From WFZT01 sp964398355 (lineage in GTDB: Bacteria; Hydrothermota; Hydrothermia; B15-G9; WFZT01), in NCBI GenBank assembly GCA_964398355.1, contig CAYNMM010000004.1, positions 1 to 45,596 on the forward strand: a stretch of 45,596 nt of DNA, given 5' to 3'. Below the pieces are notes generated by a model. It made no database searches. It was given only the letters and a program-made list of their open reading frames with translations, and was not told where the DNA came from. Of the stretch, positions 1 to 8,843 are shown piece by piece (the first letter of the stretch is position 1; each line of letters begins with the position of its first letter). The position numbers and the translations under genes are program-made.

Positions 1-190
1 TATCCTTATGTCCAGAGGCTCATAACGGTTTCCATCCCTCATAGGTAGGATCAGAACCTACTTTTGCTACACGTAAATTCTTTGCAATGCTCAAGTTTCC
101 ATCCCTCATAGGTAGGATCAGAACTTCCTTCAGGTGTATTAACCGGATCCAGAATATTAAGTTTCCATCCCTCATAGGTAGGATCAGAAC
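1..190 (-). CRISPR. CRISPR array, leader-proximal end (3 repeats visible)
   Basis: Three identical 30-nt repeats are seen at 28-57, 95-124 and 161-190. The spacers are 37 nt (58-94) and 36 nt (125-160), and a partial spacer runs off the left edge (1-27). The plus-strand repeat starts GTTTCCATCC and ends GGATCAGAAC. Its reverse complement ends ATGGAAAC, which resembles the ATTGAAAC-type 8-nt handle of type I/III crRNAs, so the array is probably transcribed leftwards on the minus strand with the leader to the right of 190. Array identity is certain from periodicity and repeat identity; orientation is inference. No cas gene lies in this window, so the type is unknown. Confidence 0.96.
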
Positions 191-330
191 TAATAATGTT
201 AAATTCTACTGCTGATTGTTAAATTTGGCAAGCGTTACCAAAAAATAATTGTTTTCTATACCAATTAGCCTTTCAGGCAACTTTCCTATAATTTATGACT
301 TTCAACATTTTAGTCTGTTTTAGTTCTTCT
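191..330 (-). promoter_or_regulatory. putative CRISPR leader
   Basis: An AT-rich, gene-free stretch directly follows the last repeat. If the array is read leftwards, as the ATGGAAAC repeat end suggests, this is the leader holding the promoter and the spacer-acquisition site. It contains a short GCCT/AGGC inverted repeat near 269-279. I could not fix a convincing -35/-10 pair. Confidence 0.45.
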
Positions 331-800
331 TGGCACTAATTACGAAAGACGACACCCTTTTCCCCTCTACTACATGTCATGCTGGGCGCAAAGATGGTAA
401 TAGGATTATTAGTCTACCTATGATGCCTGATGCTCACTACTCCTTGATCTTGATCTCATCTCCGTGTTCTCAAGAAGCTCTGGAATATAGAGTCTTTAGG
501 GCCTTGCCAGCAAACCCAGAAACGGAAATCAACTGCACGGAAGCCCTTGAATGTAAAATCTCCAGGTTTGATCCCGCCTTGATAACCTCCAGAGTTTTTG
601 AAAATGATATCGTTGAAATTATATCGAGCGACCTCCATTTTGACGTTGGTAACCTCCAGAGCATTTTGCATACCTATTAGAATTATTAGATCTAACGATA
701 AATTAGTTTGGCTTGAGATAAAACAACTTGAGATAAAACGAGATGTATAAACTTTTATCTTATACCAGATGAGAAGCCTGGAAATATTATGCCAATACAT
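330..800. other. uncertain coding or decayed region
   Basis: Overlapping ORFs of 116 codons (330-680, plus, TTG start) and 114 codons (456-800, minus) occur here. Neither resembles a family I know and neither has a good ribosome-binding site. The sequence contains a near-repeated block: AACCTCCAGAG occurs at about 588 and again at about 651. This suggests degenerate repeats or a decayed gene more than an intact one. From 800 to about 1070 the DNA is AT-rich and I see nothing further in it. Confidence 0.2.
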
Positions 801-1073
801 AGCAAATATTAACTTTTATCATACATCCTTTTACGATCCGAGATAAAACTTAAAATCGCATCTAAACTATGTCTAAAAATGTCCCATGCTATAAAGAAAA
901 TGTTGTTTATTTTTAAAAAGTGAAAATCTCGATATAAAGCTACTTCTGTATTTCTATACAATATCTAATGTTCTACCTTTTCTTTCTCAGTTAATTCAAT
1001 ATTAAGAAGGTACTCAGTCTACCATAATAAGACACTCCTTTGCATTTCCCGCATATTTTTACTCAATCAGGGG

Positions 1074-1093
1074 AAAGAAAGTTGGCTTTCTTT
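1074..1093 (-). terminator. hairpin downstream of rnpB
   Basis: A perfect 8-bp inverted repeat (AAAGAAAG / CTTTCTTT) with a 4-nt TTGG loop lies about 40 nt beyond the rnpB 3' end on the minus strand. No clear U-tract follows, so its role as the rnpB terminator is a guess from position. Confidence 0.3.
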
Positions 1094-1134
1094 AAGGGAA
1101 TTTCATACTATTGATGAAAATTGTTTTTTAAGAT

Positions 1135-1523
1135 GGTGGGTGGTGGTTCTATAAGCCGAGTTCTGTACCCGTATTACGGGTGGTGGTCATTTCTCTTGGG
1201 TGATGGTTACCCATCACCTCCATGCGGCCTACCCGGGAGTTTTGGGAGCGGGCCACTCCCCCTTCCTCCCTGTTTGGCCTTGCTCCGGGTGGGGGTTGCC
1301 AGCATCCCAGGTCACCCTGGGATCTGGTGGGCTCTTACCCCACCGTTTCACCCTTGCCTGATCCCCCAATAGAGGGGCCATCGGCGGTCTCGTTTCTGTG
1401 GCCCTATCCGTAGTGCCAGGATTCCTCCTGACACCCCTGGGTGTTACCCAGCACCCTGCCCTCTGGAGCTCGGACTTTCCTCCCCGCCTTACAGCGAGGC
1501 GACCACCCGAACCACCACCCACT
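1135..1523 (-). ncRNA. rnpB: RNase P RNA (bacterial type A)
   Basis: This is the catalytic RNA of RNase P, which matures tRNA 5' ends. On the minus strand it shows the conserved GAGGAAAGTCC (plus-strand complement near 1472-1482), the GAAACGGTGGGGTAAGAGCC block, ACAGAAACGAGACCG, GGGTAGGCCGCATGGAGG, and the terminal ACAGAACTCGGCTTATAGA. The first and last bases form a P1 helix of at least 13 perfect base pairs (about 1136-1148 with 1510-1522), which fixes both ends and gives a length near 389 nt. Helices are very GC-rich in an otherwise AT-rich region, as in thermophiles. Its own promoter sits just upstream. Confidence 0.97.
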
Positions 1524-1528
1524 TCATA

Positions 1529-1557
1529 TAGTTACCTCTAAATCTATTTGCTGTCAA
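1529..1557 (-). promoter_or_regulatory. rnpB promoter
   Basis: On the minus strand a perfect -35 TTGACA (1552-1557) is followed by a 17-bp spacer and -10 TAACTA (1529-1534). The predicted start falls within a few bases of the 5' end of the P1 helix. Confidence 0.75.
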
Positions 1558-1564
1558 GACCCCA

Positions 1565-1660
1565 GACAGAGGCTGTTCGAAAAAATAGTTTTTGGGAAAA
1601 AGAAAGTAGTTTTTAACTTCCTTCCCTGCAGTGCGTTTAGTACTGCAGGGAGAAATGAGG
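1565..1660 (-). repeat. dispersed repeat, copy 1 (upstream of rnpB promoter)
   Basis: Read on the minus strand, this stretch aligns with 23115-23199 on the plus strand. Shared blocks in order are TTCTCCC, CTAAACG-AC, GGGAAGGA/GGGGAGGA, a TAAAAA tract and the identical end TTTTTCGAACAGCCTCT (complement at 1568-1584). A perfect 9-bp hairpin (CCCTGCAGT / ACTGCAGGG, 1624-1650) lies inside. The terminal block sits 10 nt upstream of the rnpB -35 box. The similarity was found by eye and is roughly 65-75% over about 90 bp. Confidence 0.6.
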
Positions 1661-1725
1661 AGGGGGTAGAAAAAGCGGATTTGACAAGGGAGACAATGAG
1701 TACTCTTTTCGCCATCTCCTTTATC

Positions 1726-1750
1726 CCCCACAAGGCTCTGAATTGTGGGG
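1726..1750. repeat. perfect hairpin CCCCACAA / TTGTGGGG
   Basis: An 8-bp perfect inverted repeat with a 9-nt loop lies in a gene-free stretch. No U-tract follows on either strand. It may belong to the same family of hairpin-bearing intergenic elements as the repeat next to it. Confidence 0.5.
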
Positions 1751-2109
1751 AAGGTTATTTTGTTTATTTCATCCAAAGCGCGGAAATGTACAAGAATTGA
1801 ACATTCATACATCATTCTGAAAAACATGGATAATATCTTCCCTTTAATCCCCACCTGCAAGCTGATATTACTCATAATTTTGAGCTTATGGAATATTTAT
1901 ACATCATTTTGTAAATTACTAAATCACCTTGAAAGAAAAATTCTACAAAACAAGAGGATTTTTGCTGCTCAATCCAATCTACGTTTCAGTATAAAAATTG
2001 CAAAAGATATCGTATATTCCAATCGTTCGCAATGCTAACATAATACATACTATGTCAGGTAATTGTCATGATTTATATGCTTGCATTGGGAATTTTCATG
2101 GATAATGAC

Positions 2110-2240
2110 AGGCAGAACGGGATGGGAGGTTGAATGCAATCTCTACCACTTCATGGGGGGAGGCAGTAAGTGGATCTTCTCGCAAAGTGAAAGAGGAAGA
2201 TAGTCACTGGTGAAATATTTTTCGTGCCCCCTCAGACCTT
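2110..2240. ncRNA. possible structured RNA
   Basis: This patch is GC-richer than the surrounding 900 bp of gene-free DNA. It can fold into nested stems interrupted by internal loops: GGGGG (2156-2160) with CCCCC (2227-2231), CAGT (2164-2167) with ACTG (2206-2209), and ATCTTCTC (2174-2181) with GAGGAAGAT (2193-2201, one bulge). An outer AGGTT/GACCT pair may close it. The overall shape, a long rod with an internal bubble, recalls 6S RNA, but no conserved 6S, SRP or tmRNA sequence was found. Strand is not determined. Confidence 0.22.
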
Positions 2241-2941
2241 AGATATTAAACGTTTCCCCAGCAACGTGGGTCGATATTGATTTAAAGTATGCGATAAATT
2301 ATTGATAATTTGAAATTCCGGTGAAAATTGATTTAATTCAGACGACAACTTTTTTGCCCTTTATTGTTTGTTAAATTTAAAATTTATATGTTTACTGCTT
2401 TTTTGTTCCCCTTAAATTCGAGAGGATGTTACTTGCTAAATTTGTTTGATAAATCGTAATATATTTTGCTGCTCCCGGATATTTACTAAATAAGATTATT
2501 TGGGAAGGACAATGTTTAAGGATCTACCTAATATATATTTGTGAGAATTTAAAAAATCTAAAAAGAATTAGAGGACTGCTACGAACTCGTATCCTGGGGT
2601 ACAAATAGTATTTCAAAAGTAACCAGGTGGTATCCATTTTTGCCATTTTATTGGAAAATATGTCTCGAAGTCACATAAAGTTGGTTTTGAATTTTTTACT
2701 GGACTCAATTTATTAAATTAATCCCACTAATAAAGATGAATTTAGTTTTTTCATCGAATTCTTTATGTCGGACTTTCCAACGACAGTCAATAATTCTTCG
2801 TATTGCTGAATCTTACTGAAATCCATTTACATAAGCTTTTATGAGTATCGATAGTTTTTAACTCGATTTTTAGTGCAAATCCACGTCGGAGAGAGTTGAC
2901 AATAGAAATAGTGGGTGCCATATGTAGTTTAATTTTCTCAA
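2241..2941. other. gene-free AT-rich stretch
   Basis: I find no credible coding sequence, RNA motif or repeat here; the ORFs present are short and lack ribosome-binding sites. Confidence 0.5.
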
Positions 2942-3727
2942 TTATGGCTGACATACAGGGCACCAGAAAGTTCCTCGGTCACCTTCAAATCTGGCCTGTA
3001 TTGCCGTTCCACATCTGGGACATGGTTTTCCTTCTTTCCTATGGACCTTTAGATGTTCTCTATATTCGAATGGAGGAAGTTCATCACCTGAGATTTCTTT
3101 TAATACATTAATTGCGTTATTTAAAACGCTTTTAGCTGATTTTACAATGGTTTCGAAATTGGATTTTTCCAGCTCTCCAGGCATTTTGAATGGATTTATT
3201 CTGGCATCCCATAAAATTTCATCTGCGTAGGCATTTCCGATTCCAGCGACGACTTTCTGAGATGTGATAAATTTTTTAATGTTCCCTTTGAATTTCTCAA
3301 ATTTTGATGAAAGGTAATCAGCATTGAATTTCTCTCCGAAAGGTTCAGGTCCAATGGATTTCAATATATTTAAATTCTCCGGTTTCCTGACAATAAAAAG
3401 TTGAAGTAAATTAGCGGGATTCACTTCATATATACCAATTTTTTCTCCCTGTTCAAATTCAAAAGTGAAAATATCTCCTTCATCCAGTTTAATCCATCCT
3501 TTTGTCATGGGGTGCATAACAAGTTTGAAGCCATTTGATGCTTCAAAAATCAAAATTTTCCCTCTTCTGGTAATTTTAGTTAAGATAGATTTGTTGAAAA
3601 TTTTTGGTGGAAAATATTTAGTTTTCAGGAATTTTTCTTCATTCAGTCTTGTTTCAACTATATTTTTGCCAGCGAATTTTGAATTCAGGAAATCTTTCAG
3701 GACTTCAAGATCAGGTAATTCAGGCAT
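2942..3727 (-). CDS. mutM: formamidopyrimidine-DNA glycosylase family (Fpg/MutM/Nei)
   Basis: This is a base-excision repair enzyme that removes oxidised purines such as 8-oxoguanine and cleaves the abasic site. It has 261 residues, normal for the family. The N-terminus is MPELPDLEV, with the catalytic Pro2 and Glu3. A helix-two-turn-helix region lies near residues 130-200 (QKVVAGIGNAYADEILW). The C-terminus is a four-cysteine zinc finger, CPRC and CPVC near residues 235-260. The Asp-Leu after PELP differs from the common PELPEVE, so Nei-like substrate choice is possible. The gene starts 2 bp after the proC stop and is probably co-transcribed with it. Confidence 0.9.
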   Translation of the reverse strand: MPELPDLEVLKDFLNSKFAGKNIVETRLNEEKFLKTKYFPPKIFNKSILTKITRRGKILIFEASNGFKLVMHPMTKGWIKLDEGDIFTFEFEQGEKIGIYEVNPANLLQLFIVRKPENLNILKSIGPEPFGEKFNADYLSSKFEKFKGNIKKFITSQKVVAGIGNAYADEILWDARINPFKMPGELEKSNFETIVKSAKSVLNNAINVLKEISGDELPPFEYREHLKVHRKEGKPCPRCGTAIQARFEGDRGTFWCPVCQP

Positions 3728-3728
3728 G

Positions 3729-4552
3729 TTATTCCTCCAGGAGTTTACTACTTTCTTTCTTTATGCTTTCTGCGATTATTCTTGATTTTTTGAAAGCCGC
3801 ATTAATTGCTTTCATCATAGCTGTTCTGACGCGACTATCTTCGAGTTCATAAATACCTTCTATGGTGACACCGCCTGGGGTTACGACCATATCTTTCAAT
3901 TCAGCGGGGTGATTTTTGCTTGCCAATAATAATTTTGCTGTGCCAATGAAGGTGTGTGCGACGGCTTCCATTGCAAGGTCCCGAGGAAGACCGATTAGCA
4001 GTCCCCCGTAGGTTAGGGCTTCGATGACGGTGTAAAGGTATGCCGGTCCACTACCGGATAGAGCTGTTATCGCGTCAATATATTTTTCATCTACTTCCCT
4101 TGATGCACCGAATTTACTGAATATCTCAACTGAGAGTTTTTTATTCTCTTCGCAAACATTGTCTGAGAAGGCATACACAGTGTAGCTACTTTGAGCCATA
4201 ACTGCGATATTTGTCATGGCTCTTATGATCTGGGATTCAGGAGCTGCTTTTTTTAGCATAGATATTGGGATAGCAGCAGCGAAGGAAACTACAGGTTTTC
4301 CGGCAACCTCTTCTCTGATATTTTGTAAAACTTTAATTATCTGTCCAGGTTTTACAGTTATGATAATGAGGTCAGCGGTGGATGCAGCTTTTTTGTTATC
4401 TCTTATTACTGGTATTGTACCATTTATCAGATTATCTTTGATTTTTCTTCTTCTTGTTGCTACGACGTTATAGTGATTCTGGAGGGAAATAGCGATGGCT
4501 GAGCCGATTTTACCGGCACCAATTATTGCAATATTTAATTTTTTGGCCCCAT
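3729..4552 (-). pseudogene. proC: pyrroline-5-carboxylate reductase with frame disruption at the 5' end
   Basis: ProC makes proline from pyrroline-5-carboxylate using NAD(P)H. The Rossmann motif (IAIIGAGKIGSAIA) and the C-terminal signature (ALSGSGPAYLYTVIEAL, then MVVTPGGVTIEG) are intact. The reading frame that carries all of this has no ATG, GTG or TTG before an internal Met at 4259. An ATG at 4552, 8 nt after a GAGGTG Shine-Dalgarno, is followed by GGG CCA and an A6 run (complement of 4539-4544), and then a stop in its own frame. One extra A would give an intact 274-residue protein of normal size. Possible explanations are a sequencing indel, slippage on the A-run, or a real mutation; alternatively a rare ATT/ATA start is used. 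The call as ProC is secure; whether it is broken is not. Confidence 0.8.
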
Positions 4553-4576
4553 GATTTTTTCACCTCAAATAAATTA

Positions 4577-4654
4577 TGGCGGGGCTGACGAGATTTGAAC
4601 TCGCGACCTCCGGCGTGACAGGCCGGCGTTCTAACCAGGCTGAACTACAGCCCC
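4577..4654 (-). tRNA. tRNA-Asp (GTC)
   Basis: The cloverleaf reads GGGGCTG acceptor, GTTC/GAAC D-arm, CCGGC-CTGTCAC-GCCGG anticodon arm with anticodon GTC (complement of 4617-4619), and a T-arm with GTTCAAATC. The discriminator base is G, as expected for Asp. The 3' CCA is encoded in the DNA (4577-4579), unlike in the tRNA-Pro at 9078. Confidence 0.96.
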
Positions 4655-4694
4655 GCCAGTGTGATGTTTATTTTACCTATCAGAAAACTTACTG

Positions 4695-5639
4695 TCAAGC
4701 TCTCTTTCTGGCGGTTTTTTTCCTCAGGTGTTTCTTCTTTTCCTTGTTTGTAAAGGCGTCACGGAACTTCTTTATCATGTAAGTCGAAGTTACGTATATC
4801 TGGTCCTTGTCATCCCTTTTCACGTATACTGAATTTTTATCTCGACGCTTTCCGACAAGAAGCTTATATGTTGAGCCGTCTTTCAGTGTGATTTCGAATA
4901 TTTCTTTTGGATTTTCGAGTCCAGCTTCTTTGAGTGAGAGGGTATCTTCAAAGTCCATTGCTGACAGGGATCTTATGGCATTTAGGGCATTTTTGAGAGC
5001 ATTTGTATCGCCTTCTCCTCTGTTAAAGACCCATGTACTATCTTTGAGTTCGGCTGAAAGTGTATCTTTGCCGTGTATATAAGAGAATTTCACGATTGAA
5101 CCTGGTTTGAATCTGAAAATTCTGCGTTCCCGCCATCCGATTATTTCACTTGTAAATGGACTCTTCAGATAAGATTTTACAAGAAAAACTTCCTTCATTT
5201 CAGGATTTCTTACATAAGTTGATGTGAAAGTTGGTCCTGTGTTGCCAAGGTAGAGTTCAACGAGTTTTCTGTTTCCATTATAAGCAATAACTCTTTCAGC
5301 TTTATCAGTTACGCCAAATTTCTCAAAGTTTTTGGGATTTTTGGAGACAACTTCTCCCTTCATATTGACGAGGATTTCCAGCCTTTTCTCGATCGCATCC
5401 TGGCTCGCTTCCTTGGGCTCACCGTTTACCATTACGTACCATTTGCCGTTGGTTTTCCTGACCTCTACGGTATCTTTTCCATTGATTACTTCCAATCTCG
5501 TAATGATATCTTTTGTAACATTGGCTGGGATTGGAGAGTTCTCCTTATATGTTCTTTTCGATTTCCAATTTTTCTGAACGACAAGTGCGACAACAACAAG
5601 AACGATGAGAATGGCAGCGAGAATGATCAATTTTTTCAT
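4695..5639 (-). CDS. DUF4340-type membrane-anchored protein of the Gld-like ABC cluster
   Basis: A 314-residue protein with one N-terminal membrane anchor (residues about 4-24) followed by a long extracytoplasmic part. The block ITRLEVINGKDTVEVRKTNGKW, followed by EKRLEIL and LVGKRRDKNSVYVK, is typical of DUF4340 proteins. These usually lie directly downstream of GldG-like auxiliary proteins, as here with a 3-bp gap. The exact role is unknown. The very basic C-terminus (NKEKKKHLRKKTARKRA) is unusual for an exported domain end. It is the last gene of the four-gene operon starting at 8810. Confidence 0.8.
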   Translation of the reverse strand: MKKLIILAAILIVLVVVALVVQKNWKSKRTYKENSPIPANVTKDIITRLEVINGKDTVEVRKTNGKWYVMVNGEPKEASQDAIEKRLEILVNMKGEVVSKNPKNFEKFGVTDKAERVIAYNGNRKLVELYLGNTGPTFTSTYVRNPEMKEVFLVKSYLKSPFTSEIIGWRERRIFRFKPGSIVKFSYIHGKDTLSAELKDSTWVFNRGEGDTNALKNALNAIRSLSAMDFEDTLSLKEAGLENPKEIFEITLKDGSTYKLLVGKRRDKNSVYVKRDDKDQIYVTSTYMIKKFRDAFTNKEKKKHLRKKTARKRA

Positions 5640-5642
5640 TGT

Positions 5643-7157
5643 TTACCTCCTTCTCTTTCTCCTTATTGAATACCTCACGAGTCCGAAAATAACAACCAAA
5701 AGAGGCATTAATACAATATTCAATATTCTGATTGCCATCTTTGTGGCATCACTTACCTCTGCAATAGGTCTTTCTGTCAATACTTTTGTCCTTACATTTA
5801 TGAGTTCTTCCCCGAGACTCATATAATCAAGCGCATTCATGAAGAAAACGAGGTCTTCCTTGAAACCCCCGGCAAAAGGATTTTCCAGAAACTTCGAATT
5901 CCCTACAATCAGGACAAAGGTGGAATCGCTCATTTTTTTGAACTTCTTTTTATCGAACCCTTTAGGAGGCTTCTTGAAGGTGGAAGGTATTTTCCCATGG
6001 ATTAGGGCAACGAGGTCGTACTGAGATAGTTTCCCCTTGGGTGGGACCTTTACATAATCAGGCGACAAGAGGAAAAATCCCTTTTGCTCCCAGCTGTGAT
6101 CTGTGGACTTTGCCAGAATTGTGACCTTGTAATTTGCTGATGAGTCTTTTATTGGTTCAATGGAACTTGTCCATGGCAGAACCAGAGAGTTTAGTTTGCT
6201 GACTATAGGATTTGACCTGTTGAAGTTTCTCACTTTAACCCAGAATGGATAAGGAACAATAAATCTGACGACTCCACTACTAAAAGGCGCCATTTCGTTG
6301 GATATGTCGAGAACGAGGTTTTGGTCAACTTTTACCCCATAGCGAACAAGATTCAATTTTGATTCTGGAACGGCAGTTGCCTTTAATCCCTGAACATCGA
6401 CACCGTCAACGAGCAGGATAGCCTTTCCACCATTCATGATATACTGATCAATTCTATACAGCATGGCGGTATCAAGCTTTGAAATTCCAGCAACGACGAG
6501 TACGTCTATGGAGTCAGGTATTGTAGAGTCTATTTCAACAACCTTAAATTCACTTTCAACACGTTTTCTCACAGTTTCGTAATCTCCATATAGATCATGA
6601 TTTCCACCTTTTACAATGAATCCCACGACTCTTTCCCTATTTTCTGTAAGTTTTAGTATCCTCGATGTAATTTGATATTCGAGGTCCTCGGTACTCTGAA
6701 TTACCGGGATTACCTGATGCTTGTTGAGGTAGAAAATAGCAAGTCCCAGATAACCTTTCACAACCTGTAAACGATCTTTTTCGAGTATGTTCATTTCAAC
6801 GGGGGGAATGCCGAGCATTCTAACTTCTTGCTGTGCCTTTTTATCCCTGGTCGGGTCTATAAACTCTATTTTTAGATTGCCATGTGAGTAGGCTCTATAT
6901 TCATCCAGAAGATCTGAAACTCGTTCTTTAATAGGCATCAGTGAAGGTGGTAGTTTCTCACTCATGTAAACTTTCACGATCATGATATCATTTAGACTCG
7001 AAACCGCCTTTTTTGAAGCCGGTGAGAGCGAGTAAATTTTGTTTTCCGTCAGGTCAACCCTTACAAGAATGCGTGTAAAGATGAAGTTCAAAACCACCAT
7101 AATCACAATTATCAATACGAGACTGAGAATTTCTTTCCAGATGTCTTTCCGCTTCAT
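5643..7157 (-). CDS. gldG: GldG-like ABC transporter auxiliary protein
   Basis: A 504-residue protein with a membrane helix near residues 11-32 and another near the C-terminus (about 477-497), and a large periplasmic middle. The sequence after the first helix (RVDLTENKIYSLSPASKKAV) is the hallmark of the GldG/ABC_transp_aux family, and an LLVDGVD motif lies in the middle domain. Together with GldA and GldF it forms an ABC-2 type system. In Bacteroidetes this is linked to gliding, but homologues occur widely in non-gliding FCB-type bacteria, so the substrate is unknown. It begins 1 bp after the permease gene. Confidence 0.85.
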   Translation of the reverse strand: MKRKDIWKEILSLVLIIVIMVVLNFIFTRILVRVDLTENKIYSLSPASKKAVSSLNDIMIVKVYMSEKLPPSLMPIKERVSDLLDEYRAYSHGNLKIEFIDPTRDKKAQQEVRMLGIPPVEMNILEKDRLQVVKGYLGLAIFYLNKHQVIPVIQSTEDLEYQITSRILKLTENRERVVGFIVKGGNHDLYGDYETVRKRVESEFKVVEIDSTIPDSIDVLVVAGISKLDTAMLYRIDQYIMNGGKAILLVDGVDVQGLKATAVPESKLNLVRYGVKVDQNLVLDISNEMAPFSSGVVRFIVPYPFWVKVRNFNRSNPIVSKLNSLVLPWTSSIEPIKDSSANYKVTILAKSTDHSWEQKGFFLLSPDYVKVPPKGKLSQYDLVALIHGKIPSTFKKPPKGFDKKKFKKMSDSTFVLIVGNSKFLENPFAGGFKEDLVFFMNALDYMSLGEELINVRTKVLTERPIAEVSDATKMAIRILNIVLMPLLVVIFGLVRYSIRRKRRR

Positions 7158-7158
7158 T

Positions 7159-7860
7159 TTATCTCCTCTCCTTTATAATCACATAGGTCAAATATAGGAA
7201 AATCACAATGACAGAGAAGTAGTAGATGAGATCTCGCATGTCAATGACGCCCCTTGCTATAGAATCAAAGTGATATCCGAGTCCGAAGTATCTAACTATT
7301 GGAGCAATAGCAGGGGGGAGTGTCATAGTCACGAACGACTCTCCAACAATGAATAAGGAAAAGCTGAAAAGTAGACCAAGGATAAAAGCCACTATCTGGC
7401 TGGAAGTTAAACTTGAGGCGAAGAGACCTATTGAGAGGTAAGCTCCTCCAAGTAGTAAAGACCCAATATAACCAGTTAGAATTTCCCCAAAGTCCGGTTT
7501 TCCAATAAACGATATTGAAATCGGAATGGTTACCGTGAGAGCAAGCATGATTAGAAGAAAAATAAAACTTGCGAAAAATTTGCCGAGTAGTATGTCAGTA
7601 TCTTTAAGAGGTAATGTGAAGAGAACTTCGATTGTTCCAAGTTTCCTCTCTTCTGCCCATTGTCTCATAGTAATTGCGGGAATGAAAAGCATAAAAATAA
7701 CCGGCATCATATTGAAGTAGGAGCGCATGGAAGCTTCACCATAAAGGAAAAAAGTTTTGAAAAACAGCCAGGACGTTAATCCAAGAAAAACAATTGTTAT
7801 AATGTATCCCATAGTTGAATTGTAATAAGACTTTAGTTCTTTCTTTATTACAGCACTCAT
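7159..7860 (-). CDS. gldF: ABC-2 type permease, GldF-like
   Basis: A 233-residue integral membrane protein with about six predicted helices. The MRQWAEERKLGTIEVLFTLPL segment after the second helix is characteristic of ABC-2 permeases of the GldF/NosY type. Its start codon overlaps the stop of the ATPase gene by 4 bp, indicating translational coupling. Confidence 0.87.
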   Translation of the reverse strand: MSAVIKKELKSYYNSTMGYIITIVFLGLTSWLFFKTFFLYGEASMRSYFNMMPVIFMLFIPAITMRQWAEERKLGTIEVLFTLPLKDTDILLGKFFASFIFLLIMLALTVTIPISISFIGKPDFGEILTGYIGSLLLGGAYLSIGLFASSLTSSQIVAFILGLLFSFSLFIVGESFVTMTLPPAIAPIVRYFGLGYHFDSIARGVIDMRDLIYYFSVIVIFLYLTYVIIKERR

Positions 7861-8810
7861 GAGGGTACCTCCTCGGTTATAAGTGACAGGAATACATCTT
7901 CGAGGGATGCTTTCTCACGCCACATTTCGAGGATTACCCAGTCATTCTCACGTGATAGGAGGTAGAGTTTTTCTCTAATGTCTTCGCCATTCCGCGGTTT
8001 TAAAACATATTCCGCCTCATTATTTTTCACTTCCTTCAAAGTAAATGAGTCGATCCAATTTAGATGGTTAAATACTTTTTCAATATCAGTGGAGAAGGCA
8101 TTTGATGGAAGTTTGAGAATCACGTGTAAGGTTTCTCCACCTTCCGCCATGGTAGTAAGTTCATCCGGCGATCCGGAAGCAACAATTTTCCCCTTGTTGA
8201 TGATGAGAATTCTTGTGGATGTGGCAGCAGCTTCAGGCAAGATGTGAGTTGAGATAATAAGTGTTTTTTCCTTGCCGAGTTGTTTAATAAGTCCCCTAAT
8301 TTCGACAATTTGGGTTGGGTCAAGGCCTGTGGTTGGTTCATCAAGAATGAGAATTTCAGGATCATGGAGGAGAGCCTGGGCAAGACCAACTCTTTGTTTA
8401 TATCCTTTGGAAAGCTCTCCAATAGGTCGATACAGTACATGGGAGATATCAACGGTTTGGACTACGCGGTCTATTTCACCTTTTAACTTATGTTTTCTAA
8501 CACCTCGAGCCTCACCTATAAACTCGAGGTACTCTATAACTTCCATGTCATAATACAGGGGGTTATCCTCTGGGAGATAGCCGATATTCCGCTTGACTTC
8601 GAGGGGATCATTTACGACACTAACACCTTTAACGAGAACGTCTCCACTATCAGGGTATAGGTAGCCGGTAATAATTCTCATTGTGGTCGTTTTCCCGGCC
8701 CCGTTGGGACCGAGGAACCCCACTATTTCACCTTTTTTCACCTCAAAGCTCACATTATCGAGGGCTTTGACGTATCCATAGTTCTTTACAATATTTCTGA
8801 CCTCGATCAT
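7857..8810 (-). CDS. gldA: ABC transporter ATP-binding protein, GldA-like
   Basis: A 317-residue cytoplasmic ATPase. It has Walker A GPNGAGKTT (residues 34-42), the signature LSKGYKQRVGLAQAL, and Walker B ILILDEPTTGLDP. The roughly 100-residue C-terminal extension past the ATPase core is typical of GldA and Nat-type exporters. It is the first gene of the gldA-gldF-gldG-DUF4340 operon. A GGGGGAG Shine-Dalgarno lies 6-7 nt before the ATG, and a promoter is visible upstream. Confidence 0.9.
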   Translation of the reverse strand: MIEVRNIVKNYGYVKALDNVSFEVKKGEIVGFLGPNGAGKTTTMRIITGYLYPDSGDVLVKGVSVVNDPLEVKRNIGYLPEDNPLYYDMEVIEYLEFIGEARGVRKHKLKGEIDRVVQTVDISHVLYRPIGELSKGYKQRVGLAQALLHDPEILILDEPTTGLDPTQIVEIRGLIKQLGKEKTLIISTHILPEAAATSTRILIINKGKIVASGSPDELTTMAEGGETLHVILKLPSNAFSTDIEKVFNHLNWIDSFTLKEVKNNEAEYVLKPRNGEDIREKLYLLSRENDWVILEMWREKASLEDVFLSLITEEVPS

Positions 8811-8843
8811 CGTAACTCCCCCGGGAATAGATTGGAATAAAAA

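Noticed and set aside
1121..1522. Several ORFs of 60-100 codons on both strands across 1121-1522
   Set aside because: They lie within the RNase P RNA gene, whose conserved sequence and P1 helix explain the region fully.
1489..2038. ORFs over the dispersed repeat and hairpins (1489-1875 minus, 1745-2038 plus)
   Set aside because: They lack ribosome-binding sites and recognisable motifs and run through repeat DNA and the rnpB promoter.
2040..2300. tmRNA or SRP RNA
   Set aside because: No tag-ORF, tRNA-like ends or SRP GGAAGGAAGCAG-type loop found on either strand.
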